Below are positions 43,388 through 51,485 of a stretch of 64,000 nt of DNA, piece after piece; position 1 is the first letter of the stretch; each line of letters starts with the position of its first letter. The stretch spans positions 25,921-89,920 of the forward strand of contig NZ_JADOTW010000018.1 in NCBI RefSeq assembly GCF_015645095.1. The letters run 5' to 3'. The position numbers were made by a program, and so were the translations under genes. The notes beneath the pieces are model-generated. The model searched no databases, was not told where the DNA came from, and saw only the letters and a list, made by a program, of their open reading frames with translations. The stretch comes from Halomonas sp. 328. Lineage in GTDB: Bacteria > Pseudomonadota > Gammaproteobacteria > Pseudomonadales > Halomonadaceae.

Positions 43388-44095
43388 TCAGCGGTAGGCA
43401 TCCTCCAGGTCGCTGACCCGCAGCGCCCGGCGCCCCAGGCCATCGTACAGGTCCAGCATCCGCTCGACCCAGGCATGGACCGGGTCGGCATTGGAGACCA
43501 GGTCGGCGTTGGAGACACAGCGCGCCCACATAAAGGCGCCGAAAACCAGGTAATCGGCGGCGCCCGGCGCCATGCCATCCAGGTAGTCGCTGCCGTCCAG
43601 GTGCCCCCGCAGCGGCTCCAGGGCCTGGTCGAGCTGGGCCAGGCCACGCACCGGGGAGTGGAACTCCTCCAGGCTACGTCCGAAGCGCTTCTCGCGGCTG
43701 GCGCGGAAGTAGTCCCGATCACCGGGATCCACCGCCTGGTAGAGGTCCATGATCACGGTACGCATGATGGCCGGCGCCAGGGCTCGCTCCGCATAGTGCT
43801 TGAAGAAACGCGCCCTGGCCTCGGTCACCCCCTCCCCCAGTAGCGGCGCCTGGGGATAGGTGCGCTCCAGGTAGCGCAGGATTTCGTAGCTGTCGCCGAT
43901 CACCGCCTCGCCATCCACCAGTACCGGCACCGCGCCCTGACCGGAGAAGGCCAGGGCCTCCTTGTCCCGGTAGCACCAGGGACGCGTCCGGTAGTCGAGC
44001 CCCTTGTGGGCCAGGGCGCACTTGACCCGCCAACAGTAGGGCGAGAAACGCAGCCGCTCGTCGCGGCCACGCAGGTCGTAGAGCCATCGCGTCAT
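43388..44095 (-). CDS. Glutathione S-transferase family protein (LigE/LigF-like)
   Basis: The 235-residue cytoplasmic protein has an N-terminal thioredoxin-like domain with FSPYCWRVKCALAHKGLDY, GAVPVLVDG and IGDSYEILRYLE (glutathione-site Asp/Ser), and an all-helical C-terminal domain. The N-terminal Cys region resembles the beta-etherase/GST subgroup. A short internal duplication VSNADLVSNAD corresponds to a local 18-bp tandem repeat near the C-terminal part. Start 44095 has AGGAGGTAGGC upstream. The substrate is unknown. Confidence 0.88.
   Translation of the reverse strand: MTRWLYDLRGRDERLRFSPYCWRVKCALAHKGLDYRTRPWCYRDKEALAFSGQGAVPVLVDGEAVIGDSYEILRYLERTYPQAPLLGEGVTEARARFFKHYAERALAPAIMRTVIMDLYQAVDPGDRDYFRASREKRFGRSLEEFHSPVRGLAQLDQALEPLRGHLDGSDYLDGMAPGAADYLVFGAFMWARCVSNADLVSNADPVHAWVERMLDLYDGLGRRALRVSDLEDAYR
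43483..43518. repeat. 18-bp tandem repeat inside the GST gene
   Basis: Two adjacent 18-nt units, GGTCGGCATTGGAGACCA and GGTCGGCGTTGGAGACAC, match at 16 of 18 positions. They encode the VSNAD...VSNAD duplication, an in-frame insertion of six residues. It is a likely replication-slippage product. Confidence 0.85.
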
Positions 44096-44424
44096 GCCTA
44101 CCTCCTGAGTAGTGCCAATTACCGGAAAGACGTCATCGCATCCAGACTATCCTCGTCACCAGGGCGTCGCCATTCCGAACAAGAAAATGAGTTCACCAAA
44201 CATCAACCTGACCCGCGACCATCGGTCGCAGCCCTCCCCAGCCCGAGAGGCCTGACTGAGCGCTTTCATGACTGGAATTCCCGCCCCAAGCGTGTACATT
44301 GGAAATAATTTCCATCAAATAATTAAGGATGAATGCTTACGCCCACTGGGCTCATCGCATCATGCCTACTTTTTCCGGTGCCCCATACCATTTCCAACTT
44401 CGACAACTCCAAGGAGACTCAAGC
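44096..44424. other. 329-bp spacer between GST and GlcG genes
   Basis: This spacer holds divergent promoters but no gene that I can support. Its clearest element is the palindrome TGGAAATAATTTCCA at 44300-44314. The segment 44310-44345 is AT-rich (ATAATTAAGG), a likely promoter region for the rightward gene. Confidence 0.6.
44300..44314. promoter_or_regulatory. Palindrome upstream of the GlcG-like gene
   Basis: TGGAAATAATTTCCA is a perfect 15-bp palindrome (7-bp arms, one central base). It lies 110 nt upstream of the GlcG-like start. It has the look of a repressor or activator operator of an unknown regulator. Confidence 0.5.
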
Positions 44425-44826
44425 ATGCAAACCAAAGCCGTACTCGGACTCAAGGAGGTCAATGCCATCCTCGATGCCGCCCAGCACGAGGCCGAGGCCA
44501 ATGGCTGGTGCATCACCGTCGCCGTCGCCGACGACAGCGGCGAGCTGCTGGCCCTGCGCCGCCTGGACGGCGCCGCCCCCATGACCGCCATGGTCAGTGC
44601 CCAGAAGGCGCGCACCGCGGCACTGAGCCACAAGGAGACCCGGGTCTTCGAAGACATGATCAACGGCGGGCGCAACGCTTTTCTTTCCGCCCCCTTGCAG
44701 GGCCTGCTGGAAGGCGGCGTGCCGGTGGTGATCGACGGCCGGGTGATCGGCGCCGTGGGCGTCTCCGGGGTCAAGTCCGACCAGGACGCCCAGGTGGCCA
44801 AGGCGGGTATCGCCGCCATTATCTAA
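44425..44826 (+). CDS. GlcG/HbpS-family haem-binding-type protein
   Basis: The 133-residue protein is a single DUF336/GlcG_HbpS domain: AILDAAQHEAEANGWCITVAVADDSGELLALRRLDGA, AMVSAQKARTAALSHKET and PVVIDGRVIGAVGVSGVKSDQDAQVAKAGIAAI. Relatives include glycolate-locus GlcG and Streptomyces HbpS, an iron/haem-stress sensor. AAGGAG lies eight nt before ATG 44425. No glycolate oxidase genes are adjacent. The ligand is unknown; the family is clear. A bidirectional hairpin follows. Confidence 0.9.
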   Translation: MQTKAVLGLKEVNAILDAAQHEAEANGWCITVAVADDSGELLALRRLDGAAPMTAMVSAQKARTAALSHKETRVFEDMINGGRNAFLSAPLQGLLEGGVPVVIDGRVIGAVGVSGVKSDQDAQVAKAGIAAII

Positions 44827-44850
44827 GCCTGAACCGTTCCTCGAGAGACG

Positions 44851-44885
44851 ACACCGCCCCCGCTGCCAGGCAGCGGGGGCGGTGT
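44851..44885. terminator. Bidirectional hairpin terminator
   Basis: A 17-bp perfect inverted repeat (ACACCGCCCCCGCTGCC and its complement) with one central base lies between the convergent GlcG-like and BCCT genes. It is followed by CTTTT on the plus strand, so it suits GlcG best; on the minus strand it serves the BCCT gene. Confidence 0.78.
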
Positions 44886-44899
44886 CTTTTGGGGCGTCG

Positions 44900-46534
44900 C
44901 TAACGGCGCTTCAGCTCGCCATGGAGCGCCCGGAGAATGGAATAGCACATCAGCAGCATGACAATGGAGAAGGGAATCGCCGTGGCGGTGACCCCCGCCT
45001 GCAGGGCCGAGAGACCGCCGCCGAGCAGCAGCACGATGGCGATCAGCCCCTCCACCGTGGCCCAGAACATGCGCTGCGGGCGCGGCGCATCGATCTTGCC
45101 GCCGGCGGTGATGGTGTCGATCACCAATGAGCCGGAATCCGAGGAGGTGACGAAGAAGACCAGCGCCAGGATGATGCCCAGGGTCGCCATCAGCCCGGTC
45201 AGCGGCAGCTCGTTGAGCATGCCGAACAGCGACAGCTCCGGGCTGTAGCTGTCGATCACATAGGCCTTGACTAGGCTGTTGTCGGGATCGGCATAGAGCT
45301 GCTCCAGGGCGGTGGCGCCGAACACCCCCATCCAGATAAAGATGAACAGGCTGGGAATCAGCAGCACGCAGACCACGAACTCGCGCACCGTGCGGCCCCG
45401 GGAGACCCGGGCGATGAACATGCCGACGAAGGGCGCCCAGCTCACCCACCAGGCCCAGTAGAAGACGCTCCAGGCCTGGCGGTAGGCGTCGTCGTCACGG
45501 CCGAAGGGCGCCGAGAGCGGCAGAAACTCCTTTGCATAGGTGGTAAGCCCGGTCCAGAAACCGCTCAGGGCCACCAGGGTGGGGCCCGCGAAGAGCACGA
45601 AGCCGAAGAACAGCACCGCGAGCACCATGTTCCACTCGGAGAGCTTCTTGACCCCGCCGTCGAGCCCCCGCCATACCGAGACCAGGGCCACCGCCGTCAC
45701 CGCCAGGATGATGATCACCTGGGCGGTGGCACTGACCTCCAGGCCGAAGACGAAGTTCATCCCCGCATTGGCCTGCTGGGCACCGAGGCCGAGCGAGGTG
45801 GCCAGGCCGAAGAGGGTCGAGAAGACCGCCAGGATATCGATGGCATGCCCCCACCAGCCCCAGACCCGTTCGCCGAGGATCGGATAGAAGGCCGAGCGGA
45901 TCGAGAAGGGCAGCCCCTTGTTGTAGGTGAAGAGCGCCAGGGCCAGGGCCATCACCACATAGACCGCCCAGCCATGCAGGCCCCAGTGCAGGTAGGTGCC
46001 GGCCAGGCCCATCGCCGTGGCCTCGGCGATCGCCTCCGGGTCGAGGGTCCCGTCGGCGCCGAAGGGCGAGGCGATGCCCAGGGGCAGGGAGACGTTGGCA
46101 TGGTAGACCGGCTCCAGCACGCCGAAGAACAGCAGGCCGATACCGATGCCGGCGGCGAACAGCATGGCGAACCAGGAGAGGTAGCCGTATTCCGGCTGCG
46201 CCCCGGGCCCACCCAGGCGCACCGCCCCATAGGGCGAGACCACCAGGCCAATACAGAAGAGGATAAAGAAATCCACCAGGCCCATGAAATACCAGTCGAG
46301 GCGGGTAGTGGTGAAGGCGACGATGGACTGGAAGAGGCTTCCCGCCCGCTCCGGGAGCAGCAGGGTCAGGATGATAAAGACCAGGGAGGCGAATGCCGAG
46401 ACGACGAAGACCCGGTTATGGATATCGAAGCCGATGGGGCCGAGTTGCCCCTCGATATTGTCCTGGCCGACCACATAGTCGGTCTGCATATCACTGGTCG
46501 CGGCGTGTGAGGCCGGCTCATTCGTATCGCTCAT
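44900..46534 (-). CDS. BCCT-family betaine/choline-type transporter
   Basis: The 544-residue inner-membrane transporter has about 12 helices. It carries AAGIGIGLLFFGVLEPVYH (BCCT helix-3 signature GMGIGLxFxGVxEP) and FYWAWWVSWAPFVGMFIARVSRGRTVREF (helix-8 signature with the Trp-box). Betaine, choline or ectoine are the usual substrates; the Gly-rich helix 3 with GIGIG rather than GMGIG does not settle which. Start 46534 (MSDTNEP) follows GAGGATTG; a TTG two codons upstream is less likely. It stands alone and is the main osmolyte-uptake candidate in the window. Confidence 0.92.
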   Translation of the reverse strand: MSDTNEPASHAATSDMQTDYVVGQDNIEGQLGPIGFDIHNRVFVVSAFASLVFIILTLLLPERAGSLFQSIVAFTTTRLDWYFMGLVDFFILFCIGLVVSPYGAVRLGGPGAQPEYGYLSWFAMLFAAGIGIGLLFFGVLEPVYHANVSLPLGIASPFGADGTLDPEAIAEATAMGLAGTYLHWGLHGWAVYVVMALALALFTYNKGLPFSIRSAFYPILGERVWGWWGHAIDILAVFSTLFGLATSLGLGAQQANAGMNFVFGLEVSATAQVIIILAVTAVALVSVWRGLDGGVKKLSEWNMVLAVLFFGFVLFAGPTLVALSGFWTGLTTYAKEFLPLSAPFGRDDDAYRQAWSVFYWAWWVSWAPFVGMFIARVSRGRTVREFVVCVLLIPSLFIFIWMGVFGATALEQLYADPDNSLVKAYVIDSYSPELSLFGMLNELPLTGLMATLGIILALVFFVTSSDSGSLVIDTITAGGKIDAPRPQRMFWATVEGLIAIVLLLGGGLSALQAGVTATAIPFSIVMLLMCYSILRALHGELKRR

Positions 46535-46739
46535 CGTCAATCCTCGACACCATGATAAGAGCCAGTCTAGGCGCCTTCCCGAGCGGCGTCGCAGGGGCTT
46601 GCCAACGCCTCTTGGCCGCTCCAGCCGACGTCCTCGGGGCCCGAGGAGCTAATTAGCCTCCTCACAAATTGCCGCGTATGATTCCAGGTCACTGATGACT
46701 GCTTCGAGGGCTCCGCGGCTCTCCCCTGTCGAGGTCTCC

Positions 46740-47651
46740 ATGCCACTGCTCTATCTGCTGCCGCCGCTGGGCACCGTGCTGATCTGGTCCGGCAATATGA
46801 CCATCAACCAGCTCACCGTGGGCGCCATCGCCCCCAGCTCCATCGCCTTCCTGCGCTGGCTGCTGGCCCTGCTCGTCCTCACCCCTTTCCTGCTGCCCGC
46901 CGCCTGGCAGGCCCGGGCCACGATTCGCCGGGAGTGGCCCAAGCTCGCCGTGCTGGGCGCCCTGGGCATGGGGCTCTGGCAGGGGCTGGCCTACGTGGCC
47001 GCCGAGACCACCAGCGCCACCAATATGGGCATCCTCGCCGCCATGGTGCCGCTACTCACCGTGCTGCTCAGCGCCCTGATCCTGCGCGAGCCCCCCAGCC
47101 TGGGCGGCGTGGTCGGCGGCATCGTCGCCCTGCTCGGGGTGCTGGTGCTGCTGGGCCAGGGCGACCCGCGCAGCCTGCTGGCCCTGGAGGTGGCCAAGGG
47201 CGATGCGCTGATGGTGGTGGCCGCCACCTGCTATGCCGCCTACGGGGTGATGCTCAGGCGCTGGTCCCTGGGACTCTCGCCCTGGGTGCTGCTCTATGCG
47301 CAGATCTGTTTCGCGGTCCTGCTGCTGTTGCCGGGCTACCTGCTTGGCCCCATGACCCCGGTGGATGGGAGCAATGTAGGGCTGATCCTCTATGCCGGCA
47401 TCCCCGCCTCCATCATCACCACCTTCCTGTGGATGCGCGCCATCGGCCAGATCGGCGCCAGCAAGGCGAGCATCTTCATCAACCTGATGCCGCTGTTCAG
47501 CGCTCTGATCGCCATGGCCTTCCTCGGCGAACGCCTGGGTCTCCACCATCTGCTGGGGGGCGGCCTGACGCTGGCCGGGGTGATCATGGCTCAGACATTG
47601 ACCCGGCCACTGCGCGCCGCGCCCGAAACCACTCAAGGCTATCGCAATTAG
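46740..47651 (+). CDS. EamA/DMT-family transporter (second)
   Basis: The 303-residue inner-membrane protein has ten helices in two EamA repeats: LPPLGTVLIWSGNMTINQLTVGAIAPSSIAFLRW and GDALMVVAATCYAAYGVMLRRW. The C-terminal half has MRAIGQIGASKASIFINLMPLFSALIAMAFLGE. Members export metabolites such as amino acids or purines. Start 46740 is preferred, with GAGG upstream; 15 extra codons upstream are possible. It is followed by the second copy of the interspersed repeat. The substrate is unknown. Confidence 0.86.
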   Translation: MPLLYLLPPLGTVLIWSGNMTINQLTVGAIAPSSIAFLRWLLALLVLTPFLLPAAWQARATIRREWPKLAVLGALGMGLWQGLAYVAAETTSATNMGILAAMVPLLTVLLSALILREPPSLGGVVGGIVALLGVLVLLGQGDPRSLLALEVAKGDALMVVAATCYAAYGVMLRRWSLGLSPWVLLYAQICFAVLLLLPGYLLGPMTPVDGSNVGLILYAGIPASIITTFLWMRAIGQIGASKASIFINLMPLFSALIAMAFLGERLGLHHLLGGGLTLAGVIMAQTLTRPLRAAPETTQGYRN

Positions 47652-47657
47652 CTTTGT

Positions 47658-47797
47658 GGCCCGGGGCTATCCTGGAGGCAGGCTGTCGCGGGGCGCTGTG
47701 AACCCCTCCCTGGGCGCTACTTTTGTCATCCATGGCAAAAAACCCCCGCTCCATCTTGCCTCCAGTGCCCCTCAGCCATTCCAACCGCGATAGCCCT
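47658..47797. repeat. Interspersed intergenic repeat, copy 2 (short form)
   Basis: This copy aligns over its full length with 5158-5378, in the same orientation, but lacks about 81 bp inside. It starts 6 nt after the EamA stop. On the minus strand both copies have similar open frames with MERGFFA and VHSAPR, which suggests either a mobile repeat with coding remnants or a conserved RNA. Confidence 0.8.
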
Positions 47798-47804
47798 ACG
47801 AGAC

Positions 47805-47837
47805 GGCCGCCGCGGCTCGCGGCGAGCCGCGGCGGCC
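47805..47837. terminator. 15-bp GC hairpin before the GNAT-nitrilase gene
   Basis: A perfect 15-bp stem (GGCCGCCGCGGCTCG / CGAGCCGCGGCGGCC, loop CGG) lies directly after the interspersed repeat and 43 nt before the next start. No T-run follows. It may act as a terminator for the EamA gene or as a leader structure for the next gene. Confidence 0.6.
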
Positions 47838-47880
47838 ATGTTAGACTCCGCTTGATTCCCACCGCTCAGGAGCCGCCGCC

Positions 47881-49452
47881 ATGTCCCTCGACGAACTGCA
47901 CCTCAACCTGCGCAACCTGACCGTGGAGGACTATCCCCAGCTCAAGACGCTGATGGACAAGGTCTATGACGACATCGGCGGGGCCTGGCCCAAGCTCACC
48001 ATCGACAAGCTGGTGCAGGAGTTCCCCGACGGCCAGCTGGTGATCGAAGACGACGAGGTGATCGTCGGCGTGGCCCTCACCGCCCTGGTGGACTACGACA
48101 CCTTCTCCAACCCCCACCGCTATGACGACCTGATCGGCTCCCGGGAGGTGATCCTCAACGAGCCGGAGGGCGACGCCATGTACGGCCTGGACGTGCTGAT
48201 CGACCCGGCCTACCGGGGCTATCGCCTGGGTCGCCGCCTCTACGAGGCGCGCAAGGAGCTGTGCCGCTCGATGAACCTGCGGGCGATCCTCGCCGGCGGG
48301 CGCATCCCCCAGTACCACGAATACGCCGACGACCTCTCCCCCAGCGAGTACATCGACAAGGTGGCCCGCCGCGAGCTCCACGACCCCATCCTCTCCTTCC
48401 AGCTGGCCAACGACTTCCAGGTCAAGCGGCTGCTGCGCAAGTACCTGCCGGAGGACGAGAAGTCCCAGGGCTTCGCCACCCTGCTGGAGTGGAACAATAT
48501 CCTCTTCGAGCCCGCCGAGCGGGTGCTGGAGTCACGCAAGACCCAGGTACGGGTGGGCGCCGTGCAGTGGCAGATGCGCGAATTCGACTCGGTGGAATCG
48601 GTGCTCCAGCAGGTGGAGTACTTCGTCGACGCCCTGTCCGGCTACCAGAGCGACTTCGCGGTCTTCCCGGAGCTCTTCAATGCCCCGCTGATGGGCCTCC
48701 AGGATCGCGCCGCCCAGCAGGATCAGATGGCCGCCATCCGCTTCCTGGCCGGCTTCACCGAGCAGTTCAAGAGCGAGCTGTCGCGCATGGCGGTGGCCTA
48801 CAACATCAATATCATCGCCGGCTCCATGATCGAGGCGGGCGAGGACGACCGCCTCTACAACGTCAGTTACCTGTGCCACCGGGACGGCACCCTGGAGAGC
48901 CAGCACAAGCTGCATATCACCCCCCAGGAGCGCCGCGACTGGGTGATCGAGGGCGGCGACGAGCTGCGCGTCTTCGACACCGATGCCGGCCGGGTCGGCA
49001 TCCAGATCTGCTATGACGTGGAGTTCCCGGAACTGTCGCGGCTGCTCGCCGAGCAGGAGATGGATATCCTCTTCGTGCCCTTCTGGACCGACACCAAGAA
49101 CGGCTACCTGCGAGTGCGCCACTGCGCCCAGGCCCGGGCCATCGAGAACGAGTGCTATGTGGTGCTGTGCGGCAGCGTCGGCAACGTGCCCTCCATCGAG
49201 AACCTGGACATCCAGTACGCCCAGTCCTCGGTCTTCTCGCCCTCCGACTTCGCCTTCCCCCACGACGCCGTGCTGGCGGAGACCACCCCCAACACCGAGA
49301 TGATCATGTTCTCGGACCTGGACCTGACCCGCCTCACGGTGGTGCGCAACGAGGGCTCGGTGACCAACCTCAAGGATCGCCGCAAGGACCTCTTCGACCT
49401 GCGCCTGCGCGACTGGAGCTGGAAGTCCGGGGGCCGGCAGGAGGAGGCCTGA
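47881..49452 (+). CDS. GNAT-carbon-nitrogen hydrolase fusion
   Basis: The 523-residue cytoplasmic protein fuses an N-terminal GNAT domain (about 10-190: GLDVLIDPAYRGYRLGRRLYEARKEL, the acetyl-CoA loop) to a nitrilase-superfamily amidohydrolase (about 225-500). The catalytic triad is visible: Glu in FAVFPELF, Lys in HKLHITPQE and Cys in GIQICYDVEFPE. It may acetylate and/or hydrolyse an amide or nitrile in one pathway. CAGGAGCC lies before ATG 47881. It precedes mtfA by four nt. The physiological substrate is unknown. Confidence 0.92.
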   Translation: MSLDELHLNLRNLTVEDYPQLKTLMDKVYDDIGGAWPKLTIDKLVQEFPDGQLVIEDDEVIVGVALTALVDYDTFSNPHRYDDLIGSREVILNEPEGDAMYGLDVLIDPAYRGYRLGRRLYEARKELCRSMNLRAILAGGRIPQYHEYADDLSPSEYIDKVARRELHDPILSFQLANDFQVKRLLRKYLPEDEKSQGFATLLEWNNILFEPAERVLESRKTQVRVGAVQWQMREFDSVESVLQQVEYFVDALSGYQSDFAVFPELFNAPLMGLQDRAAQQDQMAAIRFLAGFTEQFKSELSRMAVAYNINIIAGSMIEAGEDDRLYNVSYLCHRDGTLESQHKLHITPQERRDWVIEGGDELRVFDTDAGRVGIQICYDVEFPELSRLLAEQEMDILFVPFWTDTKNGYLRVRHCAQARAIENECYVVLCGSVGNVPSIENLDIQYAQSSVFSPSDFAFPHDAVLAETTPNTEMIMFSDLDLTRLTVVRNEGSVTNLKDRRKDLFDLRLRDWSWKSGGRQEEA

Positions 49453-49456
49453 GGCC

Positions 49457-50284
49457 ATGCTCGGGCGTCTGCGCCAGTGGCGGGAGAAGCGCTTCGCGGC
49501 CCGCCACCCCTTCCCCGACACCGCCTGGGCCGAGGCCCGGGCGCGGCTGCCGCTGCTCGCCGCCTTGAGTGAACCCGAGGCCGAGGCGCTGGGACGGCGC
49601 GCCTGGCATTTCGCCCACCACAAGCGCTTGAGCCTGCATCCCGATCTCGCCACGACGACGCCCTTCGACCTGCCCGCCCAGCTGGCCCTGGCCGCCCAGG
49701 CCTGCCTGCTGACCCTGGGCTGGTCGGAAGCCGAGCATCTGGAGGCCTTCGCCAATGTCCACGAGATCCTGATCCTCCCCGAGGCCTTCCAGCGTCGAGT
49801 GGAGGAGATGGACGAGGCCGGGGTGATGCACGAATACGACGACGAGCGGGCCGGCGAGACCTCCTACCAGGGTCCGGTGGTGGTGGCCTTCCCCGACCTG
49901 ATGGAGAGCGGCGACTTCTCGGGCTTCAATGTGCTGATCCACGAGCTGGCCCATAAGCTCGATCTGGGCAATTCCCAGGACGTGGACGGCTTCCCGCCGC
50001 TGCCCCGGGAGCTGGACGCCCGGCGCTGGCACCGCGAATTCACCGCCGTCTGGGACGATCTCCAGGCGCACCTGGCCCGCGGCGAACAGACGCCCATCGA
50101 TGACTACGCCGCCAGCCACCCGGGCGAATGCTTCGCGGTCTGCTGCGAGTACTTCTTCACCGCCCCGGATACCCTGAGCGCCACCTACCCCGGCCTCTAT
50201 GGCCTGCTGCGGGACTACTTCCGCCAGGATCCCCTGCGCCGGCTGCCAGAGGCCGCCCCCCCACCCCCAGGAGAGACCCCATGA
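49457..50284 (+). CDS. mtfA: MtfA-type zinc peptidase
   Basis: The 275-residue cytoplasmic protein has the Zn motif HELAHK (162-167) with catalytic Glu, and a downstream Glu in GECFAVCCEYFF as the expected third ligand. The N terminus (about 1-110) is the MtfA fold (RAWHFAHHKRLSL, EHLEAFANVHEILILPEAF). In enteric bacteria MtfA binds the repressor Mlc and is a weak aminopeptidase; Mlc is not visible here. It follows the GNAT-hydrolase gene by 4 nt and overlaps the next gene by 4 nt, so the three form an operon. Confidence 0.93.
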   Translation: MLGRLRQWREKRFAARHPFPDTAWAEARARLPLLAALSEPEAEALGRRAWHFAHHKRLSLHPDLATTTPFDLPAQLALAAQACLLTLGWSEAEHLEAFANVHEILILPEAFQRRVEEMDEAGVMHEYDDERAGETSYQGPVVVAFPDLMESGDFSGFNVLIHELAHKLDLGNSQDVDGFPPLPRELDARRWHREFTAVWDDLQAHLARGEQTPIDDYAASHPGECFAVCCEYFFTAPDTLSATYPGLYGLLRDYFRQDPLRRLPEAAPPPPGETP

Positions 50285-51348
50285 CCCAGCGAATCGCGGT
50301 ACTGGCCGGCGACGGTATCGGCAAGGAGGTGATGCCCGAGGGACTGCGCGCCCTGGCGGCCGCGGCGCGGCGCTTCGGTATCGACCTGGCCTTCGAGACC
50401 TTCGATTTCGCCAGCTGCGACTACTACGCCGAACACGGCCAGATGCTGCCCGACGACTGGTTCGAGACCCTGAAGGACTTCGATGCCCTCTTCTACGGCG
50501 CCGTGGGCTGGCCCGAGACGGTGCCCGACCATGTGTCGCTATGGGGCTCGCTGTTGCAGTTCCGCCGCCGCTTCGATCAGTACATCAACCTGCGCCCCTG
50601 CCGCCTGCTGCCCGGCATCAGGAGTCCGCTGGCGGGCCGCGAGCCCGGCGATATCGACTTCTATGTGGTGCGCGAGAACACCGAGGGGGAGTACTCCAGT
50701 GTCGGCGGCAAGATGTTCGAGGGCACCGAGCGGGAGATCGTCATCCAGGAGACGGTGATGACCCGCCAGGGCACCGACCGGGTGCTGAAGTTCGCCTATG
50801 AGCTGGCGGCCTCCCGTCCCAGGAAGAAGCTCACCTCGGCCACCAAGTCCAACGGCATCAGTATCACCATGCCCTGGTGGGACGCGCGGGTCGCCGAGAT
50901 GGGCCAGCGCTACCCGGAGGTGGCGGTGGATCAGTTCCATATCGATATCCTCACCGCCAACTTCGTGATGCACCCGGACTGGTTCGACGTGGTGGTGGCC
51001 AGCAACCTCTTCGGCGATATCCTCTCCGACCTGGGTCCCGCCTGCACCGGCACCATCGGCGTGGCACCCTCGGCCAATATCAACCCGGAGGGCAGCTTCC
51101 CCAGCCTCTTCGAGCCGGTCCACGGCAGCGCCCCGGATATCGCCGGCAAGGGAATCGCCAACCCCATCGGCCAGATCTGGTCCGGGGCCATGATGCTCGA
51201 GCACCTGGGTCACCCGGCCGCCGCCGAGGCCATCGTCGCCGCCTTCGAGGCGGTACTGGCGGAGGGCGACAAGGGCCTCCTGACACCGGATATCGGAGGT
51301 ACCGGCACCACCGAGACCCTGGGCCGGGCCATCGCCGAGCGGATCTGA
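50281..51348 (+). CDS. dmlA: D-malate/tartrate dehydrogenase (isocitrate dehydrogenase family)
   Basis: The 355-residue enzyme decarboxylates D-malate or related tartrates to pyruvate or equivalents with NAD. Motifs: AVLAGDGIGKEVMPEGLRAL, YGAVGWPETVPDHVSLWGSLLQFRR, VVRENTEGEYSSVGGKMFEGTERE, TSATKSNGISITMPWWD, LFGDILSDLGPACTGTIGVAPSANINPEG and PVHGSAPDIAGKGIANPIGQIWSGAMML. These are very close to E. coli DmlA. ATG 50281 overlaps the mtfA stop by 4 nt, so it is part of that operon. D-malate is the best guess; tartrate is an alternative. Confidence 0.93.
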   Translation: MTQRIAVLAGDGIGKEVMPEGLRALAAAARRFGIDLAFETFDFASCDYYAEHGQMLPDDWFETLKDFDALFYGAVGWPETVPDHVSLWGSLLQFRRRFDQYINLRPCRLLPGIRSPLAGREPGDIDFYVVRENTEGEYSSVGGKMFEGTEREIVIQETVMTRQGTDRVLKFAYELAASRPRKKLTSATKSNGISITMPWWDARVAEMGQRYPEVAVDQFHIDILTANFVMHPDWFDVVVASNLFGDILSDLGPACTGTIGVAPSANINPEGSFPSLFEPVHGSAPDIAGKGIANPIGQIWSGAMMLEHLGHPAAAEAIVAAFEAVLAEGDKGLLTPDIGGTGTTETLGRAIAERI

Positions 51349-51408
51349 TTCCCGTTGGGCCTGCGGCAAAGGGTCACTGCCTGGGCGGGTGAAAAAGCGA
51401 CGACCTTA

Positions 51409-51434
51409 AACCATAGTTATATGGTTATAACCAT
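51409..51434. promoter_or_regulatory. Overlapping palindromes upstream of sqr
   Basis: AACCATAGTTATATGGTT (51409-51426) and ATGGTTATAACCAT (51421-51434) form three AACCAT/ATGGTT half-sites in alternating orientation, 52-77 nt upstream of the sqr start. AT-rich dyads of this kind are typical for ArsR-family sulfide sensors (BigR/SqrR-like). The regulator is not in the window. Confidence 0.6.
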
Positions 51435-51485
51435 TAAAACTGTCGCATCCTTGCCAGGTACGCCATATCGCCCAGGAGTGCTCTC

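Noticed and set aside
47584..47862. A 92-codon minus-strand gene over repeat copy 2
   Set aside because: It overlaps the end of the EamA gene antisense and depends on the repeat; no start signal.
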